Positions 36,342 through 49,064 of a DNA stretch of 64,000 nucleotides are shown here, piece after piece. The stretch is from contig VXAA01000086.1 in the NCBI GenBank assembly GCA_013399115.1, forward strand, positions 733,191-797,190. Reading direction: 5' to 3'. Both the position numbers and the translations under genes were made by a program. Position 1 is the stretch's first letter. Every line of letters begins with the position of its first letter. This DNA is from Anseranas semipalmata. Taxonomy: Eukaryota > Chordata > Aves > Anseriformes > Anseranatidae. The notes under the pieces were generated by a model that did not search any database, was not told the DNA's origin, and worked only from the letters and a program-made list of their open reading frames with translations.

Positions 36342-39300
36342 TAACTATCTGCAAGTGAGCCAATTGCTGATACAAACTTCCTCAATTTTTTGTTTCTGTT
36401 CAAACAAAATTAAGTGAATGCTGTTGGTAAATTCTCACTTTGTAGTCCCCGAGGCCAGTAAAAGCTACCAGTTGCAAAGTGGTAAATCCAACTATTTGTT
36501 ACTGCTGCTCTGCTGGAGTGAAAATGCATAGCAATTTGTTTCTGGCAAAATAGGATGCACTACCCATAACAGGTCGTTTGAGTTAGCATGGCAGATTCTG
36601 GTCTAAGCAGAGAATGGAGCACCTGAATGAAGTGACTTGACCTCCGGCAAGCAGGGGCACTACCTGTGTTGAGCAACATTGTTGGTTTAAAAAAATTATC
36701 CACCACCATCAGAAGGTCACAAATCTGTCCGTCTGCCACCCAAAAGATGTGTACTACACAAAGATTCCTGAACTAAATATGTAACAGAGAAAGCCATAGC
36801 CTCAGTCTGCTGTGATGGAAGTAGGTACTGTAATTAAGAAACGGGCTGGATGTACTGTGAAGCTTACTGATTCAGAATCAAAGTACTGGCATTCTGTTAG
36901 CAAAAAATCCCCTTTCTGTTAAGTCTAAGCACATTGAAGTGCTGCCCAGTTTCTCAGTATATGCATCAGTAGAGGAAAGTATCTAGAATACATGACTGGG
37001 AAAGGACAGTAGATCTACTTCAGCTTTCCAAAATTCATGGCTAGCACTGAACTGAGCAAGACTAATTACCACACACCTGTCTTCACATCACTAACATTAA
37101 ATATGGTATTTGCTGTTTAGTACATGTAGTTGGTGCTACTTTCTTTTATAATATAGGCATTCTCAGAACAGGATAATGGTTCCCTTTTTCAGTTACCACC
37201 TTTTTGTATCTTGTGCTCTTCTTTTCTGGAATGAAAACTTGTTCTGATTATTTAATTTTTATCAAATTCCTTTTATCATGGAAAAGTGAGGATGACTCCC
37301 ACTTTTGATTAACAAGCTAGACTTCTGTTACTTTCATTTTGTAACCAGAGTTGTCTTTCATTTAGCTGGTTTACTATTACACCCTTTCAATTCAGTATGC
37401 TATCACAAGATAGCTATTGACTGATTTTCTGTTTTCTTTCAAAGTGGCTTAACTTGATGCATGTACAAATCTGTCAGCTTAGGAATCTGACGTACAAAAA
37501 CATGTTTGACAGATACCTATCAGTATGCTTAGCCAGGCGATTTTAAACCCTTTAAATTAAGTTTGTTATTAAGGGTAAATAAAAGTGTCTTTCCTGGGGA
37601 CAGACTACTAGCATATATGGGATTCTAGAAACACTGCAGGGCATTTGTCTTTTGCGAATAATTTATTTTGGCAGATTCATCCTGTTGGGCTTTGTTTGTT
37701 GTTACTTATTTTCATGTAAAAGCTAATTGTTAAATATAATTAGATTTACCAACTGTGCTGGATGAATTCAAGGATAGCTGCAGGAACACCCCAGAGCACC
37801 ACGCTGTAACCAGGGTAGTGTCACTGATCTGAACGCACAGGATGCTAAATACAGTTGAATCTAGTAGGCACAAATACTATCATGGGTCTGTTGTTGTTAT
37901 GGGAGACTGATCTCTTGTCCTTCCTAACTCCATTATACACCTCCCAGTGCCAAAATAATCCTCATGTCCTTTTTGAAAAAGATGTGCAAAGTAGCCAGAG
38001 AGCTTAGAGTACAAAATTTTAGCAATGTGAAACTGATGTACCTTGGCCACCTATCAAGAAAGCTTTGTCAGAAATGATATCAAAGTAGCAAGTCCACAAA
38101 AAAAAAGTTTGAAATGGATGAAGTGTGTTTTGAAGGAGAGGATCATAAGGCTGGTGTTTCGCTTCCCTCCATCACTCTCCTAACGTGCTTTTCATAAAAT
38201 ATGCAAATGAAATTGCAATTAAAATTTAAGATCAAGGATGGCAAAATTAATGAGGAAAGGCTCACACAAACAGGCTTGTCAAGAGGAGGCAAGTCCAGTC
38301 GTTTTGAGCATTGTCTGTAGGTACTTAGGGAAAGATCCAGACTAAGCAGATGCAGGCACATCTTCTCTAATAGGTGTGTGGAAGGATCAGCACAAATGAT
38401 TGTAGCTAATGTGATCCACTTTCCAGAGTCAGCTCAGTTCTGCTGTATCTGTTCATGTGTGTGCATGCACTGTTGAGTCCTCTATATTGATACAGAGTAT
38501 GCAACGGGGAATATTTCAAGGGGTTTTGATGAGGATGAAGCCATAAATTATGTAACTGAAACTCTTTGTAAGTGGGTATTGTGCCAAACATCGAGATTTC
38601 ATTTTTAACTTTCACTTTGGGGGGGAGGGGGAATTTTGAATATTTTCCAAATGAAAGTGAATAGTTTTCATCCAGTCACTAGTAAAATTAAATCCAGTAA
38701 CAACTGACGTGCAAAATCCTTGGGAAGTGCTGTTGGCAGTCATTATAAATTGTAGTTCAGTGGATTCCCTTTCAGCTTTGGGGGTTTGACGGTAGAACTC
38801 CACAGAAGTTTTAGATTACCATATTTTAATCTGCAAGTATAATTCTTCAAGTTTCCCTAATTTCCCCTTAAAAGCAGTCATTAAAATTTGCTGACATTTC
38901 ACCCTTTCTTCAGGGAGCATGGCAGACTGAGGAGACAGCAGTTTTCCAGAATTTATGCCAAAGCAAAGTTTTACCTTACTTGCTGTCAAGTAGTTCTTTT
39001 TCTTGCAGCTGTAAAGCAGGTGTCTGTGTCTCAGTATAACTAGTGCTACAGTAAATTGAATGAGGCAAGTACTAATATCCCTGAAAGCTGAAACAACTTT
39101 GAGGATCGTGAGTCATATCAGATGTGTGGGTGGAGCTGAAGAACTAGAATTACATGAACTGTTTCCCTATTGATTTCTTATGAAAATACAGTTTATTTAA
39201 ATTAAGAGCTTTTGGGTAGTGTATGTAAAAAGAGAAGCCTGTCCAATTTGCAGTAGGGAAAATATCGAGCTACGAAATTCAGAATTCATCCCAAGTCTGA

Positions 39301-41901
39301 GATTGGGCTTGTTTTCCTTCCAACTTTCACAATCTGTCTCTCATTAAATAGCAGTGTCTCAATGCTGGCACCTTTCTTTGTTACTCTGGAATAACAAGGC
39401 TGCATTTCTGGTTCCAGCTAGGGATGTATCTTGACTGGGAACTGACTGTGATCACCTTGGGCAGTAGATGCTTCAACAGTGACACGTGTATAAACCACAC
39501 AGGGAAGCACTTCATAACAGGGCTTTTTCCTAACTTGAGGTAGTTAATAACTGTCTCTCATTTAAGCCTAGATTAGTTACCTAAACTAGTGTAGCTGCTG
39601 ATTGTATTTCTATTCAGAAATGTTTTATGATGGCATATAACTTGCTAAGCAAAAGTTGCATTTGCTCTTAGCTCTGGATAATTCTTGTGGGATAAAATTC
39701 TTCTCCAGAGAAACTATAAGCCAGTTATTTCAATGAGAGGAAAAATGCTGGAGAACTGAGTCAAGAAACATGTTCCCAAGTCAGGGTCCCTGTTGAGAAA
39801 TACAGATTTCGAACATATGTTAAATATACGTTCAATTACAGACTTAGTCTGTCTGTAGCTTCAAACACTGTGAAGACTTTTTTTCTTCTATTTTTTTCTC
39901 TTTTCAGCTATTGCTGCATGAAACAAAATCTTCCTGCATTTTGAGAATTCTCAGCTAATTGGGCTTTCTAATTATCATAAAGTTTGTCAGTGCTTTATAA
40001 AGCATGTTGCTGTTGTGTGCTGTAGTGATAGTGTAATTCAATCATATATGTATGATGTATATATATTATATAAAATATATAAATAGCCAACTCTTTTTGC
40101 AGGTACAACAGATATATGCCATCTGTGGACCACCCTTGGCTTCAGGATAGTGATGTTCTGGTGTTGATAGGCAGTGCAAAGGCAGGGGGAGCGGAGCAGG
40201 GAAGGCTTGGCTCCTCATTCCTTATGCACCTCTGCCTGGCAGTGTAAGCGGCTGTTAGTGCTGGGCTCTGCTTTTGGAGCAGTTCCTTAGCTTTAGAGGC
40301 AGTTAATGAGTAAATCTTTCTTCACACAGGAAGGGTATGAAAGAAAGTGTCTCAGAGCTGATCTTACTTGCTGCTGAAATAAAGTTAAAGAGCCGAACTC
40401 TGCAACCAATTGAATTTATCTTAGCTTCCTACCTTATCTTCAATATCTTCTGTTTTTCATGACTCAACTGCATGGGAAAGGTGGTATGCAAAGATATTTT
40501 CATAAAACCACACTGTCGGTATGGAATATTTTAGGTTGTTGTTTTTATTTTTATGGTCGAATATGTTTTGCACTTTGTGATCTGTTTATTTTGAGAAATA
40601 CTGAAGACCTGTATTGTCCATTGACTTTGTTACTGTTCTGCAGATATACCTTTGACAAGAGCTGAGCCTGGAAAATAGCAGATTATGAATTTTAGGAACA
40701 CCTTTCTCTGCAATGGCACTTAAGATCTGTGGTTTTCTTCTAGTGTGACATTAATGCTGTTTGTGGCACAGCAGGACTGTCAAGAGAATTTGAAAATTAG
40801 AGGATATGAATCATCATAAAAGCAGTGGTAATGTTATTTTCCATGACTACTGGTCCATGATGTAACTCGGGATCAGATCTTGCTTTATTATTGAGACCAG
40901 AAATTCAGCAGGTTGGGAAGGAATTTCCCTGATATTCCTTGAAGCTTTCTTTGATACTACAAGCCATCTAGCTGTTTAATTCTATTTAATTATTTTGGAG
41001 TAATGTAGTAATTGAGAGTAATGGCACAAAAAACTGAAAAACCCTTCTTAGCACATGAGAGCAGGAATGCTAGATAGTTATTGTAATGCACTGCAAAACA
41101 TTTCCAGAGAGGATGGATGTGGCCAGAAAAGATGTTCCTGCTCATTTCAGATTGCCAAAGAGGGGATCATTAAGCCCACTAATTAATTGTCAAGTTTAAT
41201 GAAGCATTCTGAACCTCGGGTTTGAAGGCACTTATAAACCACTAGCAGTATGCAAAGCCTCTGATTTTCCCTTATTTCATAAAGAATTATTAATTTGTTC
41301 TAGTATTTCGACATGCCTGCATCCCCAGCATGTGGGGTTGAAATGCTATCTGTTTTACTTTGGTTCTCCTCTAAGCTGAAGACTCAATTATGGTTAACTT
41401 CAATGAATTAGTTAAATTAAGGTTTTGACTCTTTATGAAGTAGTGAAATTTTGGTGGCTAACAAAAATATTTATTGTTGGCTTTCACTACACAGTCCTCT
41501 TAACATTTGTGATAAAATATTTCTAGGGATAATAAAGAAAATGAAGTCTGTGTTTTAATATGACCACTGGCGATGCTGTGGAGGCTCTTTCTAATTAATG
41601 GGGCATCCTTTTTCTCTTACCACTTAGAGGACTTGAAGGCAATGTTTCTATTCTGCAGAGAAGGCTGAGAGGACTTCTGTTATTAAGTAACTGTCCCAAT
41701 ACCCTCCTCTCACATGCCAGAGGCTTTTACCTCAAAGGAATGAGGGAAAGCATTGGTAAAAGTCCAAACTCCTAGTGTGAGGAAAAGGGACCTGTTTCAA
41801 TAGGTGTGGTGTGCAGTGCACGATCTGTGCTGTAAAACTTCTGTGCAAATGTCACAACTGAGGGTAACAGAAAAATACTTGGGCTGTGATACGCATTTAA
41901 C

Positions 41902-41905
<4 letters not shown>

Positions 41906-41937
<32 letters not shown>

Positions 41938-41971
41938 CAAAAAAGGTTTATTTTTTTTTTTTTTTTTTTTT
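41906..41971. repeat. Paired poly-T tracts with short A-run between
   Basis: Thirty-two T residues (41906-41937), then a short CAAAAAAGG-type interruption, then about 21 T residues (41951-41971). It is a low-complexity tract, possibly two adjacent A-tailed insertions on the minus strand, with no recognisable source. Confidence 0.9.
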
Positions 41972-44900
41972 GCTGTTCAGAAAAGGATTAATCTGTCATT
42001 GCCTGGCTCCTCGCCCCATGCCAGGTCCTTGGGTGTAACAGGGCTTCCAGTTTCAGTCTCTTTAGGTTGTTAGCTTCCTTCAGCACAACTAGCAGGTCTA
42101 GCAGGCAGCAGTTCACAGCTAATGATGCTACTACCCCTCCCTTTCTGCCCTCTCTTATTTGAGCTCTGCTTCTGTGATTATGCTTTAGATTTTAAAAATA
42201 TATCTTTTTTCTTCTGATGTGTTTCACTATTCCTTCTCAAGACAGAAATTTAGTTTCACTGCCTTGTAGTTAATTCTTAGTTCTCCAAGACCTTGCCTTA
42301 TTCACGAGAGACTGTTTTGTACCCTCTGTTTCACTGCAGAATTTTTTATTTTCATATCACTCTGGGTCATCCTCTTGCCATGTTTCACAAGAGTTCTTAC
42401 TCCAAAAAGGTTTCTAGATAAAAACTTTTAGGAAGACCCATATCCTTCTGCATCCCCTCCATATCCCTGTTCCTCTTCTGAAAATATAGGATGTTTTGAT
42501 GACAATTCATTGAGTGTGGAATGAAAAAGTTTCTAGCCAGCTCTTTGCTAGTGGATAAGCGTTTTGCAAATATTACAACTGACAGCTGATGTTCTGGGTG
42601 GCTGTGAATTTTTTCTTGTGTATGGCCAATGTCAGAAATTCATTAGTAGCTGTGTAACTGGATACTGTTTAACATCTGAGTCATGATGTGTTACTCTGAA
42701 TAGGGTTTGTTATTAGATAAAGTTATACCCGCATAGACCTTCAGTGATGGAGTAATAAACTCTTAGATATCTTTTCCACTATGAGGCTACTGGCAACAGG
42801 AAAAGAGATTTGGTTTTCTTTTTGAAAGATGATTTTGTGTACTGCTTGGATTCTGTCATGAAGGGAAATGTTTGTACTTATTGGTCTTTCTTAAGCCACA
42901 TTGCTACTGGGAAAGGAGAGCCTCATCCTGATTTGTAGGAGTCTTTTAAAGGAAACCTCTGCTGCTGGGGAAAGAACGCAGAATTAAATGTTTTCCCTAG
43001 CTTTTGGTGCAGTGCTTGTTGCTGTTTTATGGAAGGAATGGAAACTCTGGATGTTTCATTTTTCTGCTTTCATGGACTGCAGACCTCAGAAGTGGCACAG
43101 GTGCTTTTCTTGTAGAGCAGAGTCAGACAAATCTCATGTAATCCAGCTGTGGCTAAGGGAGATACGGACTTGTGGATGGTGCATCCAGGCCCCTGCTGGG
43201 GTTCTCTGTTGGGTAGCGCTGTGGTGGTCAGCACCAAAAGCCAACGGTGCTTGGGAACATGGCCTTCGGATTTCACAAACTTTCCCTGGTGTCTGGACAT
43301 GACTGGAGCTAGGGTTTGGTTTAACCCCTAGCAGTGTTTTAGAGCCTGTAGGGCTCTGCTTGTCCCAGCACCCACAGGCGGTGGCACTGCACAGGTGGGG
43401 TAACTGGGAGCACACTGTGGGCTTTAAAAAGCCCCTTTGCAAACAAAGAAAGAGTTTTGACTTTATACCAACTTTATACATATTGGCTATTTTGTTCTTA
43501 TACTTTTAAAGATAACCCCATGTTACATCTCTTTATCAAACTAGGCACAACACCATGATCTTGAATGCTGCTTTCATCCTTTTTTTTCCACCTGATACAC
43601 TGACTTAATATAGGGTTGCTAAATTTCTGTTACAATTACTACCCTATACAATGGGCAGTATAACTCAAGCTGTTGTTACATCTGGCTCAGCCAGGTATGT
43701 GTTTGAATGTGTAGGCAATGTAGCTTGGTCAATCTGTAGTTTAACAGCTAAGGTTGTCATTTTTTCAGTGACTGCTTATTATTTTCTCTGATACTGATTT
43801 TTTTTTTTTTTTTTTAATGAAACTGACATTCCTGTGCCACCTGGTTTTCCAAAGACTTTTCCATTTTCCTTCAGGGTTTTCCAAAGCTTTGGCATTTTTG
43901 CATCACATATCTTACATAAAACATCTTTACAAATAGAAATAGGGATGTAGTGAATTTAGAGTTATTCAGAAGGAATAACCTTTGGTTGTTGTTGTTGTTT
44001 TGATCAATATTCTTCCTAACATTTCACACTATAACCTCCATAAAAGCAAATTCTCTGAATTCCTGCTATGGTTTCATTGTAATATGTTGAAATGGATATG
44101 TCAGCAGCAGCATTTTTCTTCCTAGATTTGAAGTTCAGTAGTTTTCCATACAAATAGCATGTTCCTGAGTTAATGGAAAATTCATGCTGAGCTACTTCAT
44201 ATTGGCTAGCTTTGCATGTCACCTCCGATGTTTCTGTTGGCTGGCAAAAAGAGCTGGTATTTTCTATTTATCAGATCTTTTGACTCTTTCTCTGCAAAGA
44301 AGTAAGTCTAATAGCCTGCAGGTGGAACACTTCAAATATAAAAGGAAAAGATGGCTGATTACATTGAAAGCCAGCAAGCTTCCAATCACACTGCAGAAAT
44401 GTTGTTTCTAAATCAATTTTCATATCTAATTTCTATGACTTATTCAATGATTTTGAAAAATATTTTTATAACTCCGAGAGGGCTGATGTCTGCATCATTT
44501 AGTCTTTTAATGTGAGCACAAACGAACAAATGTGTTAGAACTGTCAAGGTAAAAAATATCTAGGAAGAAAAAAAAATTATGGTGCAATCTTGGTGGGTTT
44601 TAGTTTCAGCGTGAAGAAAGCTTAGCTGTCTTTCAGAGAAAGCCCTGAGAAGTCTGCTGCTTACATTTCTGACGTGCTTGCTCTAGAGAGTATACAAAAA
44701 TGTTAACAGGAAAGACTATATGCTGACTGAAATTCAGGCTGTGGTTGGATTTTTGCTGTCTTATGACTATGTATCCTTACCAAAACAAAAAATCTAAGAA
44801 AAAGTTTTAGCTAAGCTCTTACAGTTGTCAGCTTTTATCCTTTGCCATTGGCAGATTAAAAATATAATACAGTGACACTGATAGAGTATCTCATTAAAAC

Positions 44901-44985
44901 TGCATGCTGCAGCTGTTTTCTTATGGAAAATATCTTTCCAGTAAATTCCTTGATGCTTTTTTCTTTTCCCTGCTCCCCCCTTCAG

Positions 44986-45093
44986 AAAATCAAATCAACA
45001 ACTTCTTCACAATCTGCCCTTAAGAGAAGCAAATTGACAGAAGTTTTCAGCGGAGTAGCTAGAACCCCCTTGTCCTCCCCAGTTCTGTTTTGA
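44986..45093 (+). CDS. RhoGAP gene, probable terminal coding exon
   Basis: A very strong acceptor (TTTTTTCTTTTCCCTGCTCCCCCCTTCAG) precedes it. In phase 0 it encodes 35 residues, beginning KIKSTTSSQSALKRSK and ending RTPLSSPVLF before TGA. The peptide is basic and Ser/Thr-rich with a TPLSSP proline-directed motif. Exon 5 ends in phase 0, so direct 5-to-terminal splicing gives a 285-residue protein. The AATAAA about 240 bases downstream supports a true 3' end. The unresolved point is the candidate 47-nt exon, whose phase does not fit. I do not recognise the tail peptide. Confidence 0.5.
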   Translation, partial: KIKSTTSSQSALKRSKLTEVFSGVARTPLSSPVLF

Positions 45094-45360
45094 ATTGAGT
45101 ATATTTTAGGTTTTCTTAATTCTGCGATGCAGAAAGTTTTTTTTTTTTTTCAAAACCACTATTTTATATGAAAAAGTACTTCAATATCCTTATCTGTTCA
45201 AAGAACTGAATCCTGTCATAGCATCCTGAGGGAATGTTTTATATCATGGTTTCTTGTTTTTCTTTTGTTTTGTTTTAAGAGATTTGTTCAGAAGATCAGG
45301 GACTGCCCTGAAAGATAGTAACAGGATTGTGAATAATAAAATGGTAATTTGGAAAATTTT
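45094..45360 (+). other. Probable 3' untranslated region
   Basis: Follows the stop codon of the terminal exon and runs to a few bases beyond the poly(A) signal. It is U-rich, with a run of 12 or so T near 45138, and has no open frame of note. The end is estimated from the position of AATAAA. Confidence 0.45.
45335..45340 (+). terminator. Poly(A) signal AATAAA
   Basis: A canonical hexamer 242 bases after the stop codon of the proposed terminal exon, followed at about 45368-45380 by a GT/T-rich stretch (TTGGTTTTTG) that fits a downstream element. Together these make a plausible cleavage site near 45355-45365. Confidence 0.5.
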
Positions 45361-48300
45361 CTAGAATGTTGGTTTTTGAGAATATTTTAAGCCTTGTCCC
45401 ATCTGAGCACCAAGAAAGACCATACAAGAGTTTATGAGACTGGTAAAAGTGTGATATAGCTATGCTAGGAAAGCAGATGGTGAAAGTACAGTGTGGGTGG
45501 ACTCCTGGATAATATCCATATAAAGCGTACAGTCTCAGGTATCACGAAACCCTAGAGAAAATACAGTGTCGTTTTGTAATGAAGCTGACACATATCTTTG
45601 GGCAGCCAAGTAGGGGGTAAATTTACACCTTGCTCCTGCCAAGGCTGTGGTGCAGTCAAGGTAGGGCTGCATGAGCCAGAGGTGCAGCAAGCATACAGAC
45701 TGTCTGTGTCTGAGCTCCAGGATGGGAGGAGGCACCCTTATCCTGCAATTTAATGTGACAGCTTGTTTAGTCTCCCTTCAGTGGAGCTGAAAGGTGTGAG
45801 GCAGGTTAATGAAAATATTATGAAGTGGTCACCAAGAAAATACAAGAATCTTACAAATGTTACATCAACATCCCACTTCATTCTCTGTCTCTGAAATAAC
45901 CTCATCTGTCCATTTCGTTCTTTTCTGAATGCATTTGCTCAGATGCCCAAACCAGGTTCATTTTTAAATACAATTTTAAAGCAACAAAACATTTATTTTA
46001 TTATATAGTTACAGAGTGCATCAGTGGTTTGATTTACTTTGGGATTTTTGTTCTAAAGATTTCTGTATGTCTGCTTGTCTACTGCAGTCTGGTAGCTGAA
46101 AATGCTTTATAATGTACATAAAAGAGCAGTTTTGGATAAGTTAACTCGGGTTAGCTGAACTAACATCAATTTAGCTTAGAGCCCCATGTAGATTATAAAA
46201 ATCAAATTAGAAGCTTATTACATACTGAAAGAATGGAGCCCATGCTGAGCTCTGGGCTCACTCTGGCAAAGTAAGAAGTGCCTGTAGTTGAGCTAGCTGG
46301 TTTAAAATTAACTTGGCTTTATCTACATGCTATGTTACAGTTGTAGCAGTGACCACAGAAGATGTGGTTGCATGTTCCCAGGAAAATTATGCAAGAAATA
46401 CTTGAAAAGAACCAGGTTATGAATCTGTACATTTAGTTCTTGTACTGTCTTGTATAATTGGCTTTTTGTGTCAGACTACAAGTATTTTCCTATCAACTGA
46501 GTGAAAAGCCAAATGTGCTAGTAACAATTTACTCTGGTTCACAAAGCTGCTATTAAATTTGAAAGCAGCACCCTGACGACACTTGAGATAGTGACAAAGT
46601 TTCTTTTGGAGAATGTTAATTACTTTTAGGCAGTTTATTTTGTTAGCAGACATCTGTCCCAGGTCAACTTGAAATTGGCAAAATGACTATTTGCTCCTTT
46701 ATTGCCTGCCCATCAGACTGAGATATTCATGCTAGAAGTATTTCTAGCTGTGCAGTTCTCATATCGGCACCCATCTAAATAAATTTTTATGAGAAGGCTG
46801 ATATTTTTGCTTAATTACTCTGTTTTGGGATAGACATTTGAGATCACATTTGGTGTCTTCTGCTTTTTTCGATCATCTAGAATGCCACTGGACCACCCCT
46901 CACATCCTCCTTACCTCCCTAGTTAGCACAGGCACCTGAGTTGGCTACTGGCTTTTGCTTAGGGCTCTTTCTCACTCCCTGCTTCAAAGAAGGATGTTCA
47001 TGTTGAACTTTTAATTTCTTTTGAGGAGATGGCTTTCTTGTTACTCAATAACCAGATGATTCAAAATTCAACTAAAGCTTTCATTTTGACTGTGGGAGAG
47101 CTCTGGACTCCTTCTAGAGTCTCCCTTTCATATTGTGACAGAGTATAGGGATGGGTTTATCCATCTATATCTATCTTGGGCTTCTTATTCTGTGTGTTCT
47201 TTATATTGTTAAATCTTACTAGTCAGGACAATACCTTCGGCAGATAGACTCTTTCATACATTCCTGCTGACAAGGAAGGAATGGTTTCATCAAGGGGTGA
47301 AGCAGTTCCATTGTCTTTTTTGCAAAATTTGAGAAATGACATTTCTGAATGTTGATCAGTTCTGGTATTTGCTATACTGTTGTTCCTCATGGTAAATTTC
47401 AGTATTCAGACATATATCTATACCTTCGATATATTACCAGCTTTTTCTTCTGTATGTTAAGGTGGGATTAGTATTTCAGCTTTCAGTCAGGCCTTAAATA
47501 CTTGTTTTCTCAAGCCATATTTTACTGTAACATCTTTTCTAATGCTGTTAACATTATTGTGGTTAGTAGAAGTTCAAATTCCATTAAGAATAACTACAAG
47601 TTCACACCTCAGGCACTGTTTAACCCCTCAAGAGATCAGTACATCAATTTAGACCGTAAGTATGATATTGACAGCCAAAAGCTGCTGTAACCTTCTCCTT
47701 TTTTCACCCTTATCTTCAGTACGGAAAATGATGCAGGAGACCCTTGGGTGGGTAATTTTCCTGTTGAAACACATGCATAAATGCCATTAATATTAATAGA
47801 CCACATAAGTAGGTATTAAGGGGCAAACTATGCATATGTTGTACTATTATTGTCTTACTCTGCCTGATCATTGCTTACCACGGAAGATCAAGGTGTGTGG
47901 GGGGAAAAGGATGGTTTACTTCTTCTATTGTTTGTATTTTGAACCAGTTGGACAGTGCAAAACCTAAAAATTTTAGAGACAAGGCTTTGAGGCCAGGACT
48001 CAAAATGTGTCCTGGCTCCCAGAAACTGTGATTAATCTCAATTTTCTGTGAGTTTCTGCTGGGAGACAGTCACTGGTATGAGAAACATAAAGGACAAAAG
48101 GAAAAAATTCTGCATATACCTATTTTTAGGCAATTTCCTGTCCAGATTGGCATAATATTTTGTCTATTTTTCTCAAAAACTGAAAATAATCTCATCATGA
48201 CATTGTTCTCCGCTAGCAGAGTCTTTCTGTCTGAACTGTTCTACGCCCAAGGAGTTTGTAGCGTACTGAAAGTTTCTAATGGGATATTTAAAAACCAAGG

Positions 48301-49050
48301 CAATAAAACAGGTTCCCATTAAAAAAATAGACATGTATGATCACAGTTGGGTAAGAATGGCTAATACAGATGTCACCAGATGTGCTGCTGTCAGTTGTAG
48401 GCCATTAAGTCATAGTTGATACCAAAAGATGCCACATATTATCTCCCAGAGTCACTAAATTAATGAGAATCGTCTCAGCATCTGGCCACCCACTCAGAAA
48501 ATAAGTTTCTCTCACTGAGACAGGCTGACGAGTGGTGAAGAGTTACCAATATTCTCTGAATTTCTGCCAATGCAATTTCAACACATTGTTAGTATTTGCT
48601 ATCAGTTATTGTATTTCTGCCTTCCTTAGGAAATAACAGTTGCAGTCTTAATTTGGCCTATGGATTTCTCAAGACAAGCAATGAAAATGACATCCTAGCT
48701 TGCAAAGAAAGAAAGAAGGAAATAGCAGGAGGCTGGTGCCTGTGAGGGCTGTCAACATTTTCAGATGAACCTGCATAACGGGATCCACTACTAATGCATA
48801 GTTAGTTACAGGCTGCTTCGCAGAAGCGCCGAGATACCAGGCCTGTGCTGAGTAGAGTACGGAAACAGCTGCTGGTGCCCCGTCACTCCAGCCCTCTGCC
48901 CAGCTGGGGTAAGTGCTTGCATGAGCATTTCCTCCCTGAGTCAGGCCCCCTGAAGCAGACTGGTTTGGGCCCTGATGTCTACCTGTCGTTAAAAGTTGAA
49001 TTCTGAGTGTATTCGATGCAATGAATATTTTGCATAATAGAAAGAGAGTT

Positions 49051-49064
49051 GGGGGGGGGGGGGG
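49051..49064. repeat. G14 homopolymer
   Basis: Fourteen consecutive G residues. Long G runs are rare in this AT-rich window and are prone to length change and sequencing error. Confidence 0.9.

Larger units (their letters stand above)
34124..44985 (+). other. Intron 6 of the RhoGAP gene (about 10.9 kb)
   Basis: An AT-rich intron between the candidate 47-nt exon and the terminal exon. It holds TA/TG-rich low-complexity stretches (35780-35840, 35885-35935, 40045-40085), a paired poly-T tract (41906-41971), and two weak exon-like segments at 36248 and 41629. A moderately GC-rich patch lies at about 43150-43420, with short open frames on both strands that I do not recognise. Confidence 0.6.
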
